A DNA stretch of 64,000 bases from Candidatus Woesearchaeota archaeon (GTDB taxonomy: Archaea; Nanoarchaeota; Nanoarchaeia; Woesearchaeales; JAGVZT01), in NCBI GenBank assembly GCA_017608295.1, contig JAFCGF010000002.1:124001-188000 (forward strand). Direction: 5' to 3'. The position numbers and the translations under genes are program-made. Shown in pieces: positions 15,684-23,940 of the stretch. Positions within the stretch are counted from its first letter, which is position 1; every line of letters begins with the position of its first letter. The notes under the pieces were generated by a model, which saw nothing but the letters and a program-made list of their open reading frames with translations, searched no databases and had not been told where the DNA came from.

Positions 15684-18136
15684 CCCCCGAGGGTGCTCTG
15701 GAAATGCTCATTGACGAGCTGTTCCTTTGTATAACCTAAGACTTCGAAAATCTTCTCCACAACTGGGATTATCTGATGGAAGATATAGTATTCAGCGTCG
15801 TAATCCTTTTGCTGGATTTCCTCGGGAAGGCGCGCCCGCTCGCTTATCTTTCCCTCACCCTCTGTGATAATATATTTCACCAGAGTTCCCGGACCGACGG
15901 GATAGCCCGTCTTTTCAAGGCGGATGCCTGCAGCAACATGAGGTCCTATTGACTGGTATTTGGTGAGCGGCTTCTGGAGCCGCGTCATCAGGATAACTTT
16001 TTCAATTGGAAGCTTATGCTCACGGACTTCTGCGATGGTCTTGCGCATGAACTCAAACGCTTTCTTTACGTCCTCTTCCCTCAGGATAATGTCTAAGATG
16101 GTCTCCTGCACTTCCTTGGCGATGTGCGCATAGTTCCTCTTCACGCTCTCAAAGCCCTTGATAATCATCTCCCCGTCTTCGCCGAGCAGGGCGTACTTCT
16201 TCTTGGCTCCGCTTGGCTGATCCCCGCCTTTAATAGAGACGAATATTCCCCTTGGGTAGAAACCCTCAAACTCAAGCTCCATCAGCCCGGGCAGCTTCTT
16301 ATTCACACTCTCAATGAACGTCTCCGCCTCTTCCCTGGATTTTTCTCCCAGTGAGAGGAAGACACTGTCAGTGTCCCCATACAACACTTTGAACCCGGCT
16401 GCCTCAGCGCGCTTAATCGCGTCGTGGATGTAATACCTGCCGTATGCTGTGATGCTCCTTGCCGCCTCGATGGAATACCAGCGGGCGACTGCGAAGCTGA
16501 GATAGCCGTACATTGAATTCGCGACTGTCTTCAGGGCGTACTGTCGCGCATAGAGTACTCGCTTTTCTGCTTTGGTGGTCTTGCTCAGGATTTCCTTGAT
16601 GCGGATTCTCCTGGTAATGAGATTTTCGATGACTCCTGAGATGAAGCCCTTCTCCTTCTGGCAGAACCAGGTCTTCGGGTCTTCAGGCACAACTGCCTTC
16701 TTGCAGCAGCCGCAATGCAGCGTCTCAGGAGAGATATTGTGGGCTGAGATGATGCTGGGATAAAGGGAGCGGAAATCGAACACGATGATGTCCTTATGGA
16801 GACCGGGCTCAGGCTTCACGACAAACGCCCCCTGGAATGTCTGCCTTCGGCGCCTCCCTATGGTGTCCCCATACGGACCCATAGGGACGACTCGCCCCTG
16901 GTTGAAGGCCTCGCGGATGAGATACCACTCAACGAGCTGCGAATAGGCCATCCTACTCACCACAGGTATGCTCTGGCCCACCACCTTAACCAGTTCCAGG
17001 AGATTGTCAAAGAGTTTTTCGTAGAGCTTGTAGGTAAGGATAGAATCCTGAAGGTTATACTCGCAGTAGGGTCCCAGCTTCTCAGGGGAACTGTCCCACA
17101 CATCTGCGAGCAGGCCGAGGTCAACCTTATCTTTCCGCTCCCCAAGCAGCTCGTCAGACACTGCATCAAGGCTATACTCACTCGTCTTCAAGACTGAGAA
17201 CATCGTCTTGCGTATGAACTTGAAGATATCAAGATGCACAATGCCGGTGAGCCTGCACACACTCTCTGCAGTGTGGCGCATCCGGATGTCTCCCTTGTCC
17301 AAGCCAAGGGGCAGCGGGACGCCAAGGTGCTCTGCGCGCTTTTTCATATAGGGAAGGTCAAAGCCGTCAGAGAAGTAACCCACAAGGATGTCCGGCTGCT
17401 GCTCTTCAATAACCTCTACGATGCGCTGGAGGAGCGCCTGTTCTGAATCGACGAATTCAATAGTCTTGTCCTTTGTCTTGAATTTGTTCCAGGTGATGAC
17501 TTTCTTGAAGCGGCTTCCGGCGAACGCCACCATGAGAATAGGGTATTTCTCCGGAAGGATTGCCTCGCCGTGCGGGCTGTAGGTCTCTATATCCAGGGCC
17601 AGGACTTTCAGGTCCTCATAGATGTCTGAGTCCTGAGGGGTGAGCTTATCTGCTGTGGTGCGGAAGACAGGAACTTTATAGGCTGAATCTATCTGCTCTG
17701 CCTCGACATCGATTCTTGAAAGTGGCGCGATGTTATGGTCAATGCAGAATCTCCTCACAAAAGGGATGTCTGCGTCAAATATCTCTTGTATGTGCTTATG
17801 TTCTTTGAGCTCGTCACGCAGATGCTTCACGTCAGCCGGGAGTGCAGTATACACTTTGAGAAGCTTCTCCTTCTTCACGTGGATTATCTTCTCTGCCTGC
17901 TCGACACGGGCAACTTTTACTATGCGATCACGCGTCTTGACGTGGAGTTTTTCAAGCTCAGCGGTGAGTGCGTCCCAGTTCTTGTCTTTTGGCAGAATGT
18001 AGAAATAGGCTTCGACCCCTTCTATTTGGACGCAGAGTTGTTTCTTGTCCGCTGTCCGGCCATAGAGTTCGATTACTGGCCTGCTGCTCAGGGTCTTATA
18101 CGTCGCGTGTATCGGATAAAAGGCGAAGGACGCCAT
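15674..18136 (-). CDS. polB: Family B DNA polymerase
   Basis: An 820-residue replicative-type polymerase, near the usual archaeal PolB length. The 3'-5' exonuclease motifs are LALDIET, GYFSDGFDLPY and YNLQDS. The polymerase motifs are DFRSLYPSII (A), KTVANSMYGY (B) and YGDTDSVF (C), all with catalytic residues in place. The extreme C-terminus QSTLGGYF fits a PCNA-interacting (PIP) box. Nothing suggests a split gene or intein. The gene stands alone, with the TraB-like gene 24 bases upstream on the same strand. Confidence 0.97.
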   Translation of the reverse strand: MASFAFYPIHATYKTLSSRPVIELYGRTADKKQLCVQIEGVEAYFYILPKDKNWDALTAELEKLHVKTRDRIVKVARVEQAEKIIHVKKEKLLKVYTALPADVKHLRDELKEHKHIQEIFDADIPFVRRFCIDHNIAPLSRIDVEAEQIDSAYKVPVFRTTADKLTPQDSDIYEDLKVLALDIETYSPHGEAILPEKYPILMVAFAGSRFKKVITWNKFKTKDKTIEFVDSEQALLQRIVEVIEEQQPDILVGYFSDGFDLPYMKKRAEHLGVPLPLGLDKGDIRMRHTAESVCRLTGIVHLDIFKFIRKTMFSVLKTSEYSLDAVSDELLGERKDKVDLGLLADVWDSSPEKLGPYCEYNLQDSILTYKLYEKLFDNLLELVKVVGQSIPVVSRMAYSQLVEWYLIREAFNQGRVVPMGPYGDTIGRRRRQTFQGAFVVKPEPGLHKDIIVFDFRSLYPSIISAHNISPETLHCGCCKKAVVPEDPKTWFCQKEKGFISGVIENLITRRIRIKEILSKTTKAEKRVLYARQYALKTVANSMYGYLSFAVARWYSIEAARSITAYGRYYIHDAIKRAEAAGFKVLYGDTDSVFLSLGEKSREEAETFIESVNKKLPGLMELEFEGFYPRGIFVSIKGGDQPSGAKKKYALLGEDGEMIIKGFESVKRNYAHIAKEVQETILDIILREEDVKKAFEFMRKTIAEVREHKLPIEKVILMTRLQKPLTKYQSIGPHVAAGIRLEKTGYPVGPGTLVKYIITEGEGKISERARLPEEIQQKDYDAEYYIFHQIIPVVEKIFEVLGYTKEQLVNEHFQSTLGGYF

Positions 18137-18160
18137 TTCAGAGAACCAAATAGGGGGGCG

Positions 18161-19057
18161 CTATTTAAAGACTTCGTGTGACAGCCTTGGATGCACTGTC
18201 TTTGTTATTTTGACTGGAAAATCATCTGCTCCAAACTCCAGAAGCACTTCATCACGGATGCTCTTAGAACGGAGTGATTTCATGCTTATGTAATACTTAT
18301 GCTGTGCATCAACAAGCTCATGCAAAGGCACGAAGGAATCAAAGTCCTTGAATGCGTCACGCGAGAAATGGAGATGGCCCCCCACATAAAGTATGCGTTC
18401 CTCCTGCAGGTTGTTCAGGGCAAGAGCAGAGTACTGGTTCCGTGCTGCGATGCCCTGTGGGGTGAGCAGATAGCGGGAATGGAGTATTGCTGCCTCTGCC
18501 TCGTCAGCAGGAAGGCGTTCCCTGAACAGTCTTGCCTCATTGTTGAGCCTCACGTCAATGTCCCAGGGGCACATGTTGAGGTACCGGTAGAATTTATAGA
18601 TATCTTCTGTCCTGGCCTTCTCGTGAGCTCCTGGTCCGCAGAGGGCGATAATCGCGTTCTCCAGGCCGTCTGCGAAATCCCTGTAGGATGGTTCTTGAAG
18701 CTGGCTGGTGAAGATATCATTTACCTCAAGCGGGGAAAAAGGCTGATGGTCTATGAAGTAGAGCGGAAGATTCTGCCTTGCTGCATGGATTATCGCGACA
18801 GTGCCTGCGTCATGACTAACTTCTGCGTAATCATCAGCGATTGGAGGCCTCTGGGTGATGGTCTCCTTGTGTATCTCCCTGAGTCTTGTCACCAGCCCTT
18901 GCGCCAGGGATTCAAGGCGGTCTTCTATTGCAATCGCCGTCGGCTGGAAATGGTTGAGTATTGTTAGCATCAGCTCAAGGTCATCTGCGTGGTGTGTCTC
19001 GCCAAGCATCAGTACAGTCTTCTCTCCTTCGGGAGCGATGAGCTTGCTCAGGTCCAT
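18161..19057 (-). CDS. TraB/ChaN-like protein
   Basis: A 298-residue protein from the ATG at 19057; the frame runs further upstream, but this start gives MDLSKLIAP and leaves the divergent promoter free. Key features are LMLGETHHADD near the N-terminus and GGHLH near residue 220, the GExH and GxxH pair of the TraB/EreA/ChaN group. These proteins are thought to be metal- or haem-linked hydrolases, and the biochemical role in archaea is unknown. There is no membrane helix in this version, unlike many archaeal TraB proteins. Confidence 0.65.
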   Translation of the reverse strand: MDLSKLIAPEGEKTVLMLGETHHADDLELMLTILNHFQPTAIAIEDRLESLAQGLVTRLREIHKETITQRPPIADDYAEVSHDAGTVAIIHAARQNLPLYFIDHQPFSPLEVNDIFTSQLQEPSYRDFADGLENAIIALCGPGAHEKARTEDIYKFYRYLNMCPWDIDVRLNNEARLFRERLPADEAEAAILHSRYLLTPQGIAARNQYSALALNNLQEERILYVGGHLHFSRDAFKDFDSFVPLHELVDAQHKYYISMKSLRSKSIRDEVLLEFGADDFPVKITKTVHPRLSHEVFK

Positions 19058-19102
19058 GCTGTAAGGTAATGCTATTCGCTTTATAAGCGCTTGGAGCAAA
19101 CC

Positions 19103-19110
19103 TATATAAA
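19103..19110 (+). promoter_or_regulatory. TATA box for dCMP deaminase gene
   Basis: TATATAAA lies about 33-40 bases upstream of the ATG at 19143, in the gap between divergent genes. Transcription should begin near 19132, giving a very short leader. Confidence 0.6.
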
Positions 19111-19142
19111 TTCCAGGAGTAGTGAAGACACAGGGAATTTCC

Positions 19143-19637
19143 ATGGAAGCTTCAGAAAAAGTTGAAACAATAAAGACAAAAGGTGCACCTAGGCCGGGGA
19201 TTGACGAATACTTCATCGAGATTGCTAAAGTGGTGGCGAAAAGAGCGACGTGCCCGCGGCTGAATGTGGGTGCCGTGCTTGTTCGTGATAAGATGATTAT
19301 CTCCACCGGCTACAACGGCTCTGCCAAGGGGCTGCCGCACTGTATTGATGAGGGCTGTAAGATGTACAAAGGGCATTGTGTTCGTGCTGTACACGCCGAA
19401 GCGAACGCTGTTGCGCAGGCTGCATATAATGGTGTGGAAACACATGACTCAACGCTCTACATCACCCACTTCCCCTGCCAGGCCTGCCTAAAAATCCTGA
19501 TAAACTCTGGTGTTACGCGCATTGTATACGCTGAGCGCTATGAGCACAAGGACTCAAAGCACGCAGAGGCAAACGCGATAACTCAGGAGTTCATAGACCA
19601 GTCTAACCTGACTGTTGAAAAAATAAAGAAAAAGTAA
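19143..19637 (+). CDS. dCMP deaminase / ComEB-type deaminase
   Basis: A 164-residue zinc deaminase. Zinc ligands and catalytic Glu are in HAEAN (residues 84-88) and PCQAC (111-115). The substrate-side motif GYNGSAKGLPHC and the extra Cys/His loop (CKMYKGHC) match dCMP deaminases, which produce dUMP for thymidylate synthesis. The ATG at 19143 is preferred to the in-frame start at 19122 because it follows the TATA box at the expected spacing. A second deaminase (cytidine type) lies 5 kb away. Confidence 0.9.
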   Translation: MEASEKVETIKTKGAPRPGIDEYFIEIAKVVAKRATCPRLNVGAVLVRDKMIISTGYNGSAKGLPHCIDEGCKMYKGHCVRAVHAEANAVAQAAYNGVETHDSTLYITHFPCQACLKILINSGVTRIVYAERYEHKDSKHAEANAITQEFIDQSNLTVEKIKKK

Positions 19638-19646
19638 AAAAAGAAA

Positions 19647-20519
19647 TTAAGAGCTTTTGATGTCCTCGTCACCTTCAGAAGGCTCAGGGCGCTCTGGGGC
19701 TTCGTATTCTGTGCCACAGTCACCTGAGCAGTCGCCGCAGCCTGTCTCCTCAGGGTTGAGCTCCATGATTTCCGCGTTTCCGCCGAGCATAGCCATCAAG
19801 GCTTCCATGTCCATCCCAGTCTGAGGAGGGAAGTACTTCTCAAGTGTGGAGTATATCTCCTCACTCTTAGCCTCAAGTTCGGTCTGTGTGGTGACTATGT
19901 CGCTCTCAGCATTCTCTTCCATCCACGTATCGAGCAGCCCCATCTGGTAGCGCTGCATCTCAACCTGCAGGATGTAGTTTTCCATGCCGCCTGACTGGAC
20001 CATCTGCATAAGCATCTGTCCTGCATAGCCTTCAACAGCAGCCGTAAGCTCTTCAGTGAGATCAAGGCCAATGGCATCAATAATCTTTTTTCCGCCCTCA
20101 ACAAGGTAGTCATTGAAGCCCTCGTAGAATGCAGTGAGCATGCCCGGCTCAGGGAGTTCCTCGCCCTCCTCAGGGATAGGCTCAAGAGCAGTGAGCTTTT
20201 CGGTAAGGTCAGCCTGGAATACCTCCATCTGGGGGAGAATCTCAGCAGCGAACATTTCCTGCACATCCGTATCAAACTTCTGGAGGACAGTGGCATATTG
20301 TGCCACGTGGGCAAGGTCTTCCACTTCCATATCAGTGATTTTCTCTGAGAGTTCCTCCCATCCCTCTGGAAGCGGGAGCTGGAAACTCTGCAGGAGGCTA
20401 GGGAGAATCTGAGTCAGTCCCGTCTCAACTTCTACCCTCTTGTACGGATCGGACTCAATCTCTTCCACATGGGCTTTCCATTTCTTCTCTGTCATACCCC
20501 AAATCTTTGTTTTTGCCAT
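19647..20519 (-). CDS. Unrecognised acidic protein, 290 aa
   Basis: I do not recognise this protein. It is 290 residues, strongly acidic and mostly helical. It has a short Cys cluster near the C-terminus (CGDCSGDCG, about residues 260-268) that could bind metal or form disulfides, then a tail of E, P and S. There is no signal peptide or membrane helix. It converges with the dCMP deaminase gene, nine bases apart. A TATA-like ACCTTTATATG lies upstream on the minus strand around 20592-20602. Confidence 0.65.
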   Translation of the reverse strand: MAKTKIWGMTEKKWKAHVEEIESDPYKRVEVETGLTQILPSLLQSFQLPLPEGWEELSEKITDMEVEDLAHVAQYATVLQKFDTDVQEMFAAEILPQMEVFQADLTEKLTALEPIPEEGEELPEPGMLTAFYEGFNDYLVEGGKKIIDAIGLDLTEELTAAVEGYAGQMLMQMVQSGGMENYILQVEMQRYQMGLLDTWMEENAESDIVTTQTELEAKSEEIYSTLEKYFPPQTGMDMEALMAMLGGNAEIMELNPEETGCGDCSGDCGTEYEAPERPEPSEGDEDIKSS

Positions 20520-20691
20520 AGTTATTCACCCTCCGGCGCATTCGTAGGTGTAATGAGTGTGCCGATTAAGTCCTCGGGAGTGGTAATTAACATATAAAGG
20601 TTTTGGTGAGATGTCAGGACGGGCAACCCGAGTCAACTTGAAAACAAACAGAGGGGGGCGTTTTCTTTGGGGGACATAAGCCCTTTTTATC

Positions 20692-20844
20692 TTAAATAAG
20701 CCTTTTCCAGACATTCCCGCATTGGTTACACTTGAAAGAATAGTATGTTAAAGTATTGTTCTTCTTCTCTTGATCTGTAATCTCAATGTCATCGCTCCCA
20801 CAATCACAACTAATCAATTCCCCATTTAGTTTCACTGTTGCCAT
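20692..20844 (-). CDS. Small zinc-ribbon protein, 50 aa
   Basis: A 50-residue gene. It starts at the CAT 20842-20844 and ends at the TTA 20692-20694. The product has a paired-cysteine motif CDCGSDD, then KCNQCGNVW about 23 residues later, a four-Cys zinc ribbon. The terminal CGNVWKR resembles zinc ribbons of transcription or ribosome-associated proteins. It is divergent from the ribosomal operon. Confidence 0.7.
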   Translation of the reverse strand: MATVKLNGELISCDCGSDDIEITDQEKKNNTLTYYSFKCNQCGNVWKRLI

Positions 20845-20891
20845 GTTAACATCACCAGAGCATTGTCCGAAATAAAAAGGTTGTTAAAATA

Positions 20892-20938
20892 TGTGCAAAA
20901 AGAAGGAATAAATGTGCAAAAGGCAATATCTGTGCAAA
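20892..20938. repeat. Three direct repeats TGTGCAAA upstream of the ribosomal operon
   Basis: TGTGCAAA occurs at 20892-20899, 20913-20920 and 20931-20938, spaced 21 and 18 bases apart, about two helical turns. The array ends about 20 bases before the TATA-like element of the eS19 operon, where an activator or repressor could bind. It could equally act on the divergent zinc-ribbon gene. Confidence 0.5.
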
Positions 20939-20954
20939 GCCCTCTCGACCTAAA

Positions 20955-21032
20955 CATATTTAAATGAGTCTTGAGTCCTTCCCTCCGGGTTTAGATCTTC
21001 TCTAGGAATTGCACATGACGTAAGTAGAGAAG
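20955..21032 (+). promoter_or_regulatory. Promoter and leader hairpin of the eS19 operon
   Basis: CATATTTAAAT at about 20955-20964 is a TATA element; transcription should start near 20990, giving a leader of about 115 bases. Early in that leader CTTCTCTA (20997-21004) is complementary to TAGAGAAG (21025-21032), a perfect 8-bp stem with a 20-base loop. Long structured leaders are uncommon in archaea and may allow feedback by a ribosomal protein. Confidence 0.5.
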
Positions 21033-21104
21033 TAAACGGTAAGGAAACAAGAAGAAGAAAATACATTCAAGAAACTCAGGAAAAAACAACAAAGGTATGA
21101 AACT

Positions 21105-21926
21105 ATGGCAAGCATATATGATGTTCAACCAAACGACCTCATCGAGAGGACAGCGGTCGAGCTGGCCAAGATGCCAGAGATCGCCCCTCCTGAATGGGCA
21201 CGATTCGTGAAGACCGGGCACTTCCGCCAGCGCCCTCCCATAAGGCAGGACTGGTGGTATATTCGCGCTGCAGCAGTGCTGCGCTCAGTGTACAAGCTGG
21301 GTCCAATCGGCGTATCAAAGCTCCGCACAAAGTACGGCGGAAAAAAGGACCGCGGGCACAAGCCTGAGCACACCTACAGGGCCGGCGGCAACATCCTCAG
21401 AAAGGTTCTCCAGCAGCTGGAAGCAGCCAAGCTCATCAAGCAGGGCGCAGTCGGCGTGCATAAGGGCAGAATCATCACCCCAAAAGGCATATCGCTCCTG
21501 GACAAGACCGCAACACAGATTCGCGGGCCGAAGAAGGAGAAAGAAAGGCGTGTCCTGAAGAAGAAAAAGCCCAAGGTCATTCCAAAGAAGGAAGAGCCAA
21601 GGGAAAAGCCGGCAAGAGAAGTCAGGCCAAAGAAGGACGCGAAGCCAAAGGCTGCAGTCAAGCCCAAAAAAGAGGCAGCTCCCAAGAAAGAATCTCCGGT
21701 AAAGAAAGAGCCTGAAGTAAAGGCTAAGAAGCCAGAGGCTAAGACTGAAGAGAAGCCAGTAAAGGAGGAAAAGGCTCCTGCGAAGAAAGAAGAAAAACCG
21801 GTAAAGGAAGAGAAGCCAGCCTCTCCAAAAGACCCTAAGGGAAAAAAAGTACCCACTGCTCATGAGCTCGCAGCAGAGAAAAAGGCTGAAGAGAAGCCAA
21901 AGAAAGCGGAGGAGAAGAAGGAGTGA
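21105..21926 (+). CDS. rps19e: Ribosomal protein eS19 with long Lys-rich C-terminal tail
   Basis: A 273-residue form of eS19. Residues 1-145 are the complete ribosomal domain (VQPNDLIE, PPEWARFVKTG, WWYIRAAAVLR, TYRAGGNILRKVLQQLE, GRIITPKG). The remaining 128 residues are a low-complexity tail of K, E, P and A that is absent from ordinary eS19 (about 150 residues). The tail ends with VPTAHELA (249-256) and a charged run; the same motif ends the tail of eL31 in this operon. The ATG at 21105 is the canonical start. It is the first gene of a cluster with PDCD5, eL39 and eL31. Confidence 0.95.
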   Translation: MASIYDVQPNDLIERTAVELAKMPEIAPPEWARFVKTGHFRQRPPIRQDWWYIRAAAVLRSVYKLGPIGVSKLRTKYGGKKDRGHKPEHTYRAGGNILRKVLQQLEAAKLIKQGAVGVHKGRIITPKGISLLDKTATQIRGPKKEKERRVLKKKKPKVIPKKEEPREKPAREVRPKKDAKPKAAVKPKKEAAPKKESPVKKEPEVKAKKPEAKTEEKPVKEEKAPAKKEEKPVKEEKPASPKDPKGKKVPTAHELAAEKKAEEKPKKAEEKKE

Positions 21927-21928
21927 AA

Positions 21929-22261
21929 ATGAGCAATCTCGACGAGCTGAAGGCAAAGCGGATGGCTGAGCTTCAGCAACAGCACCAGGGCCATGCACAG
22001 GCAGAGATGCAGCAGCAGGCTCAGCTTGAGCAGCAGATTGCACAGCTTGAGGCTGTTGTGAAGCGCCACATGACTCGGGAAGCCCTGGAGCGCTACGGCA
22101 CTCTCAAGGTCGCACATCCTGAAAAGGCCATGCAGGTCCTCGTTGTCTTGAGCCAGCTCATCCAGGGCGGTCGGCTCACCCAGGTGACTGATTCCCAGCT
22201 CAAGGAGATACTCGTTCAGCTTACACCCCAGAAGAGGGATATTAAAATAGTGAGGAAATGA
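21929..22261 (+). CDS. PDCD5/TFAR19 family DNA-binding protein
   Basis: A 110-residue helical protein of the PDCD5 family, found throughout archaea next to eS19. The core helices end in the family segment QLIQGGRLTQVTDSQLKEIL followed by ILVQLTPQKRDIKI-type residues. The N-terminal helix is rich in Gln and His (QQQHQGHAQAEMQQQ), more than usual. The start is placed at ATG 21929, six bases after the in-frame GTG 21923 that overlaps the eS19 stop. The role is uncertain; double-stranded DNA or ribosome binding have been proposed for the family. Confidence 0.93.
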   Translation: MSNLDELKAKRMAELQQQHQGHAQAEMQQQAQLEQQIAQLEAVVKRHMTREALERYGTLKVAHPEKAMQVLVVLSQLIQGGRLTQVTDSQLKEILVQLTPQKRDIKIVRK

Positions 22262-22263
22262 AT

Positions 22264-22437
22264 ATGGCACGATATAAGCACCTAAGCAGGAAACTTCGCC
22301 TAGCAAAAGCACATAAGCAAACGCGCTGGGCACCATTCTGGACAGTATTCAAGAAGTACGGCATGGGCCGCAGGCTCCATCCTGGCAGGCACACCGTACG
22401 GAAGCGCCACTGGCGCAGGACTAAGACAAAGGCATGA
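22264..22437 (+). CDS. rpl39e: Ribosomal protein eL39
   Basis: A 57-residue basic protein. The sequence shows the eL39 pattern: SRKLRLAKAHKQ, RWAPFWTVFK and the arginine-rich end RKRHWRRTK. In eL39 the protein lines the peptide exit tunnel of the large subunit. It starts three bases after the PDCD5 stop, and its own stop overlaps an upstream ATG of the eL31 frame. Confidence 0.93.
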   Translation: MARYKHLSRKLRLAKAHKQTRWAPFWTVFKKYGMGRRLHPGRHTVRKRHWRRTKTKA

Positions 22438-22442
22438 TTCCA

Positions 22443-23006
22443 ATGGCAAAAGACACCCAAGAGAGGACATACACTATTCCATTAAGGAAAGCTATTCTCA
22501 AAGTTCCCCGCTACAAGCGCGCGAAGCGCGCGATGAGCGAGATCCGCATCTTTCTCAAGAGGCACCTCAAAGTTGAGACTGTGAAGATAGGACAGCACCT
22601 TAACATTTACATGTGGCGCCACGGCATCAAGAACCCGCCGACAAAGGTCAAAGTGAATGCCATTGTTGACGAGGAAGGTGTTGGCTGGACTGAGCTCTTC
22701 GGCAAGCCTGTGCTGCCTCCTACTGAAGAAGAAATCAAGGAAGAAAAGAAGAAAGAGAAAGCAGAGGCGAAGAAGGAAGAAAAGGAGACAAAAAAGGAAG
22801 TAAAGAAAGCGCCTGCCAAGAAAAAGGGCGATGAGCCGAAGCTCGGCAGGAAAGCGCTTCAGAAGCAGCTCGAAGAGGACCTGAAGGCCAAGGAAGAGAA
22901 GGAGAAGAAAGCAGCAGCAAAGCCTGCCGCTTCTGCTAAAGGCCCAAAGAAAGACAAAGTGCCCTCTGCACATGAGCTTGCCAAGAAAAAGGAAGCGAAG
23001 AAGTAA
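22443..23006 (+). CDS. rpl31e: Ribosomal protein eL31 with long Lys-rich C-terminal tail
   Basis: A 187-residue form of eL31; the normal protein is about 90-100 residues. Residues 1-90 form the ribosomal domain (YTIPLRKAILKVPRYKRAKRA, GVGWTELFG). The following tail is rich in K, E and A and closes with VPSAHELA (173-180) and a Lys-rich end, as in eS19 upstream. The start is the ATG at 22443; another in-frame ATG at 22434 overlaps the eL39 stop. It is the last gene of the operon. A tRNA-Val promoter follows within ten bases of the stop. Confidence 0.95.
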   Translation: MAKDTQERTYTIPLRKAILKVPRYKRAKRAMSEIRIFLKRHLKVETVKIGQHLNIYMWRHGIKNPPTKVKVNAIVDEEGVGWTELFGKPVLPPTEEEIKEEKKKEKAEAKKEEKETKKEVKKAPAKKKGDEPKLGRKALQKQLEEDLKAKEEKEKKAAAKPAASAKGPKKDKVPSAHELAKKKEAKK

Positions 23007-23009
23007 TGG

Positions 23010-23015
23010 TTATAA
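23010..23015 (+). promoter_or_regulatory. TATA box for tRNA-Val
   Basis: TTATAA lies about 35 bases before the mature tRNA-Val, immediately after the eL31 stop codon. Confidence 0.5.
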
Positions 23016-23044
23016 CCTCTGGTGGGGACCCCGCTAGAGTATTC

Positions 23045-23117
23045 GGGCCCGTGGTCTAGTGGCTATGACGTTTCCTTGACGTGGAAAAGGTCGCCAGTTC
23101 AAATCTGGCCGGGCCCA
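23045..23117 (+). tRNA. tRNA-Val(GAC)
   Basis: A 73-base tRNA with perfect arms. The acceptor GGGCCCG pairs with CGGGCCC, the anticodon arm is TTTCC-TTGACGT-GGAAA with anticodon GAC, and the T-arm is GCCAG-TTCAAAT-CTGGC. The discriminator is A and CCA is not encoded. A second copy of the last 12 bases lies 68 bases downstream. Confidence 0.95.
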
Positions 23118-23185
23118 TTCGAACAAAGTGAGAATGGGGCTAGACGACCAGTAACGCGAAGCGTTACTGTGTATGGCCGGGCCCA
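23118..23185. repeat. Hairpin-bearing insert bounded by a duplicate of the tRNA-Val 3' end
   Basis: The tRNA end TGGCCGGGCCCA (23106-23117) recurs exactly at 23174-23185. The 56 bases between hold a perfect 9-bp hairpin with a GAA loop (23149-23169). The hairpin and flank (CCAG, stem, GAA, stem, CTGTGTATG, CCGG) resemble the minus-strand reading of the insert beside tRNA-Ser. Outside it, GAACAAAGT (23121-23129) and its complement ACTTTGTTC (23188-23196) form an inverted pair. Confidence 0.55.
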
Positions 23186-23241
23186 CTACTTTGTTCTCAG
23201 AGCTAACGCTAATCACGTTATTCTCCCACTAAAGGAAAACT

Positions 23242-23940
23242 TCAGTCTAGAGCTTCGTCAGCAGCGCTGATAAGATATCCAATCTCTGCGACGTATCCCT
23301 TAGCCAGCTCTTCCCAGACCTCGAGGACAGACCTCTCGCCGAGCTCATCTGCGAATTCGACCATTCCGAGATACATCAGGGCTTTTCCCCTCCGCTCATT
23401 AAGGTCTTCGAGAGTGGCTTCAATATTCTCTTCTGAAAGCTCCTCTGAGAACCCAATCAGGCTCTGCCTGACACTTGCCAGATATTCTGCTTCAGAAGTG
23501 CTCACAATGCTGTACGCGCCAGGAGCAATCTCGTCGTGGAACAGCTCTTCAAGGTCCTCTTTTCTCTCTCTCCAGTCTCCTTCAGGCTCCAAGAAGTCCA
23601 GTTCCAGGGCCTCTTCAGCAGCGCCAATAAGATATCTCAACTTTGCGACATGACCCTTTGCCAATTCTTCCAACACCTCGAGAATCGGCTTCTGGTCGAG
23701 TTCATCTGCAAATTCAATCATCCCGAGATACGCCAGGGCTCTATTCTTCCGCCCCTTAAGATCTCGAAGAATAGTCACTATTTCCCCTTCAGAACACTCA
23801 CCTGAGAATCCGAGCAGCCTCTGGCCGACTTCTGCCAGGTGTCTCGATTCAGAGCCGCTCACTATTCTATAAACGTCAGTGGCATTCTTGTTTTCAATCA
23901 GTTCTGCAAGGTCTGCTTTTCGTTCTCTCCATTCAGTCAT
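23242..23940 (-). CDS. Unrecognised helical protein with an internal duplication
   Basis: A 232-residue acidic helical protein made of two copies of one unit of about 115 residues. Both begin with WRERK, continue with a VYRIVS/AYSIVS segment, GFS and a helix with ATLEDL or TILRDL, then YLGM(I/V)EFADEL and VLE(V)LEELAKG. A third, more distant copy forms the next gene upstream. No catalytic motif, Cys cluster or export signal is visible. The gene overlaps its upstream paralogue by four bases. I cannot assign a function. Confidence 0.7.
   Translation of the reverse strand: MTEWRERKADLAELIENKNATDVYRIVSGSESRHLAEVGQRLLGFSGECSEGEIVTILRDLKGRKNRALAYLGMIEFADELDQKPILEVLEELAKGHVAKLRYLIGAAEEALELDFLEPEGDWRERKEDLEELFHDEIAPGAYSIVSTSEAEYLASVRQSLIGFSEELSEENIEATLEDLNERRGKALMYLGMVEFADELGERSVLEVWEELAKGYVAEIGYLISAADEALD

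Noticed and set aside
21315..22043. Leu/Phe-rich frame of 242 codons opposite eS19
   Set aside because: Antisense artefact of the Lys-rich tail; it looks like a membrane protein only because Lys and Glu codons read backwards give Leu and Phe.
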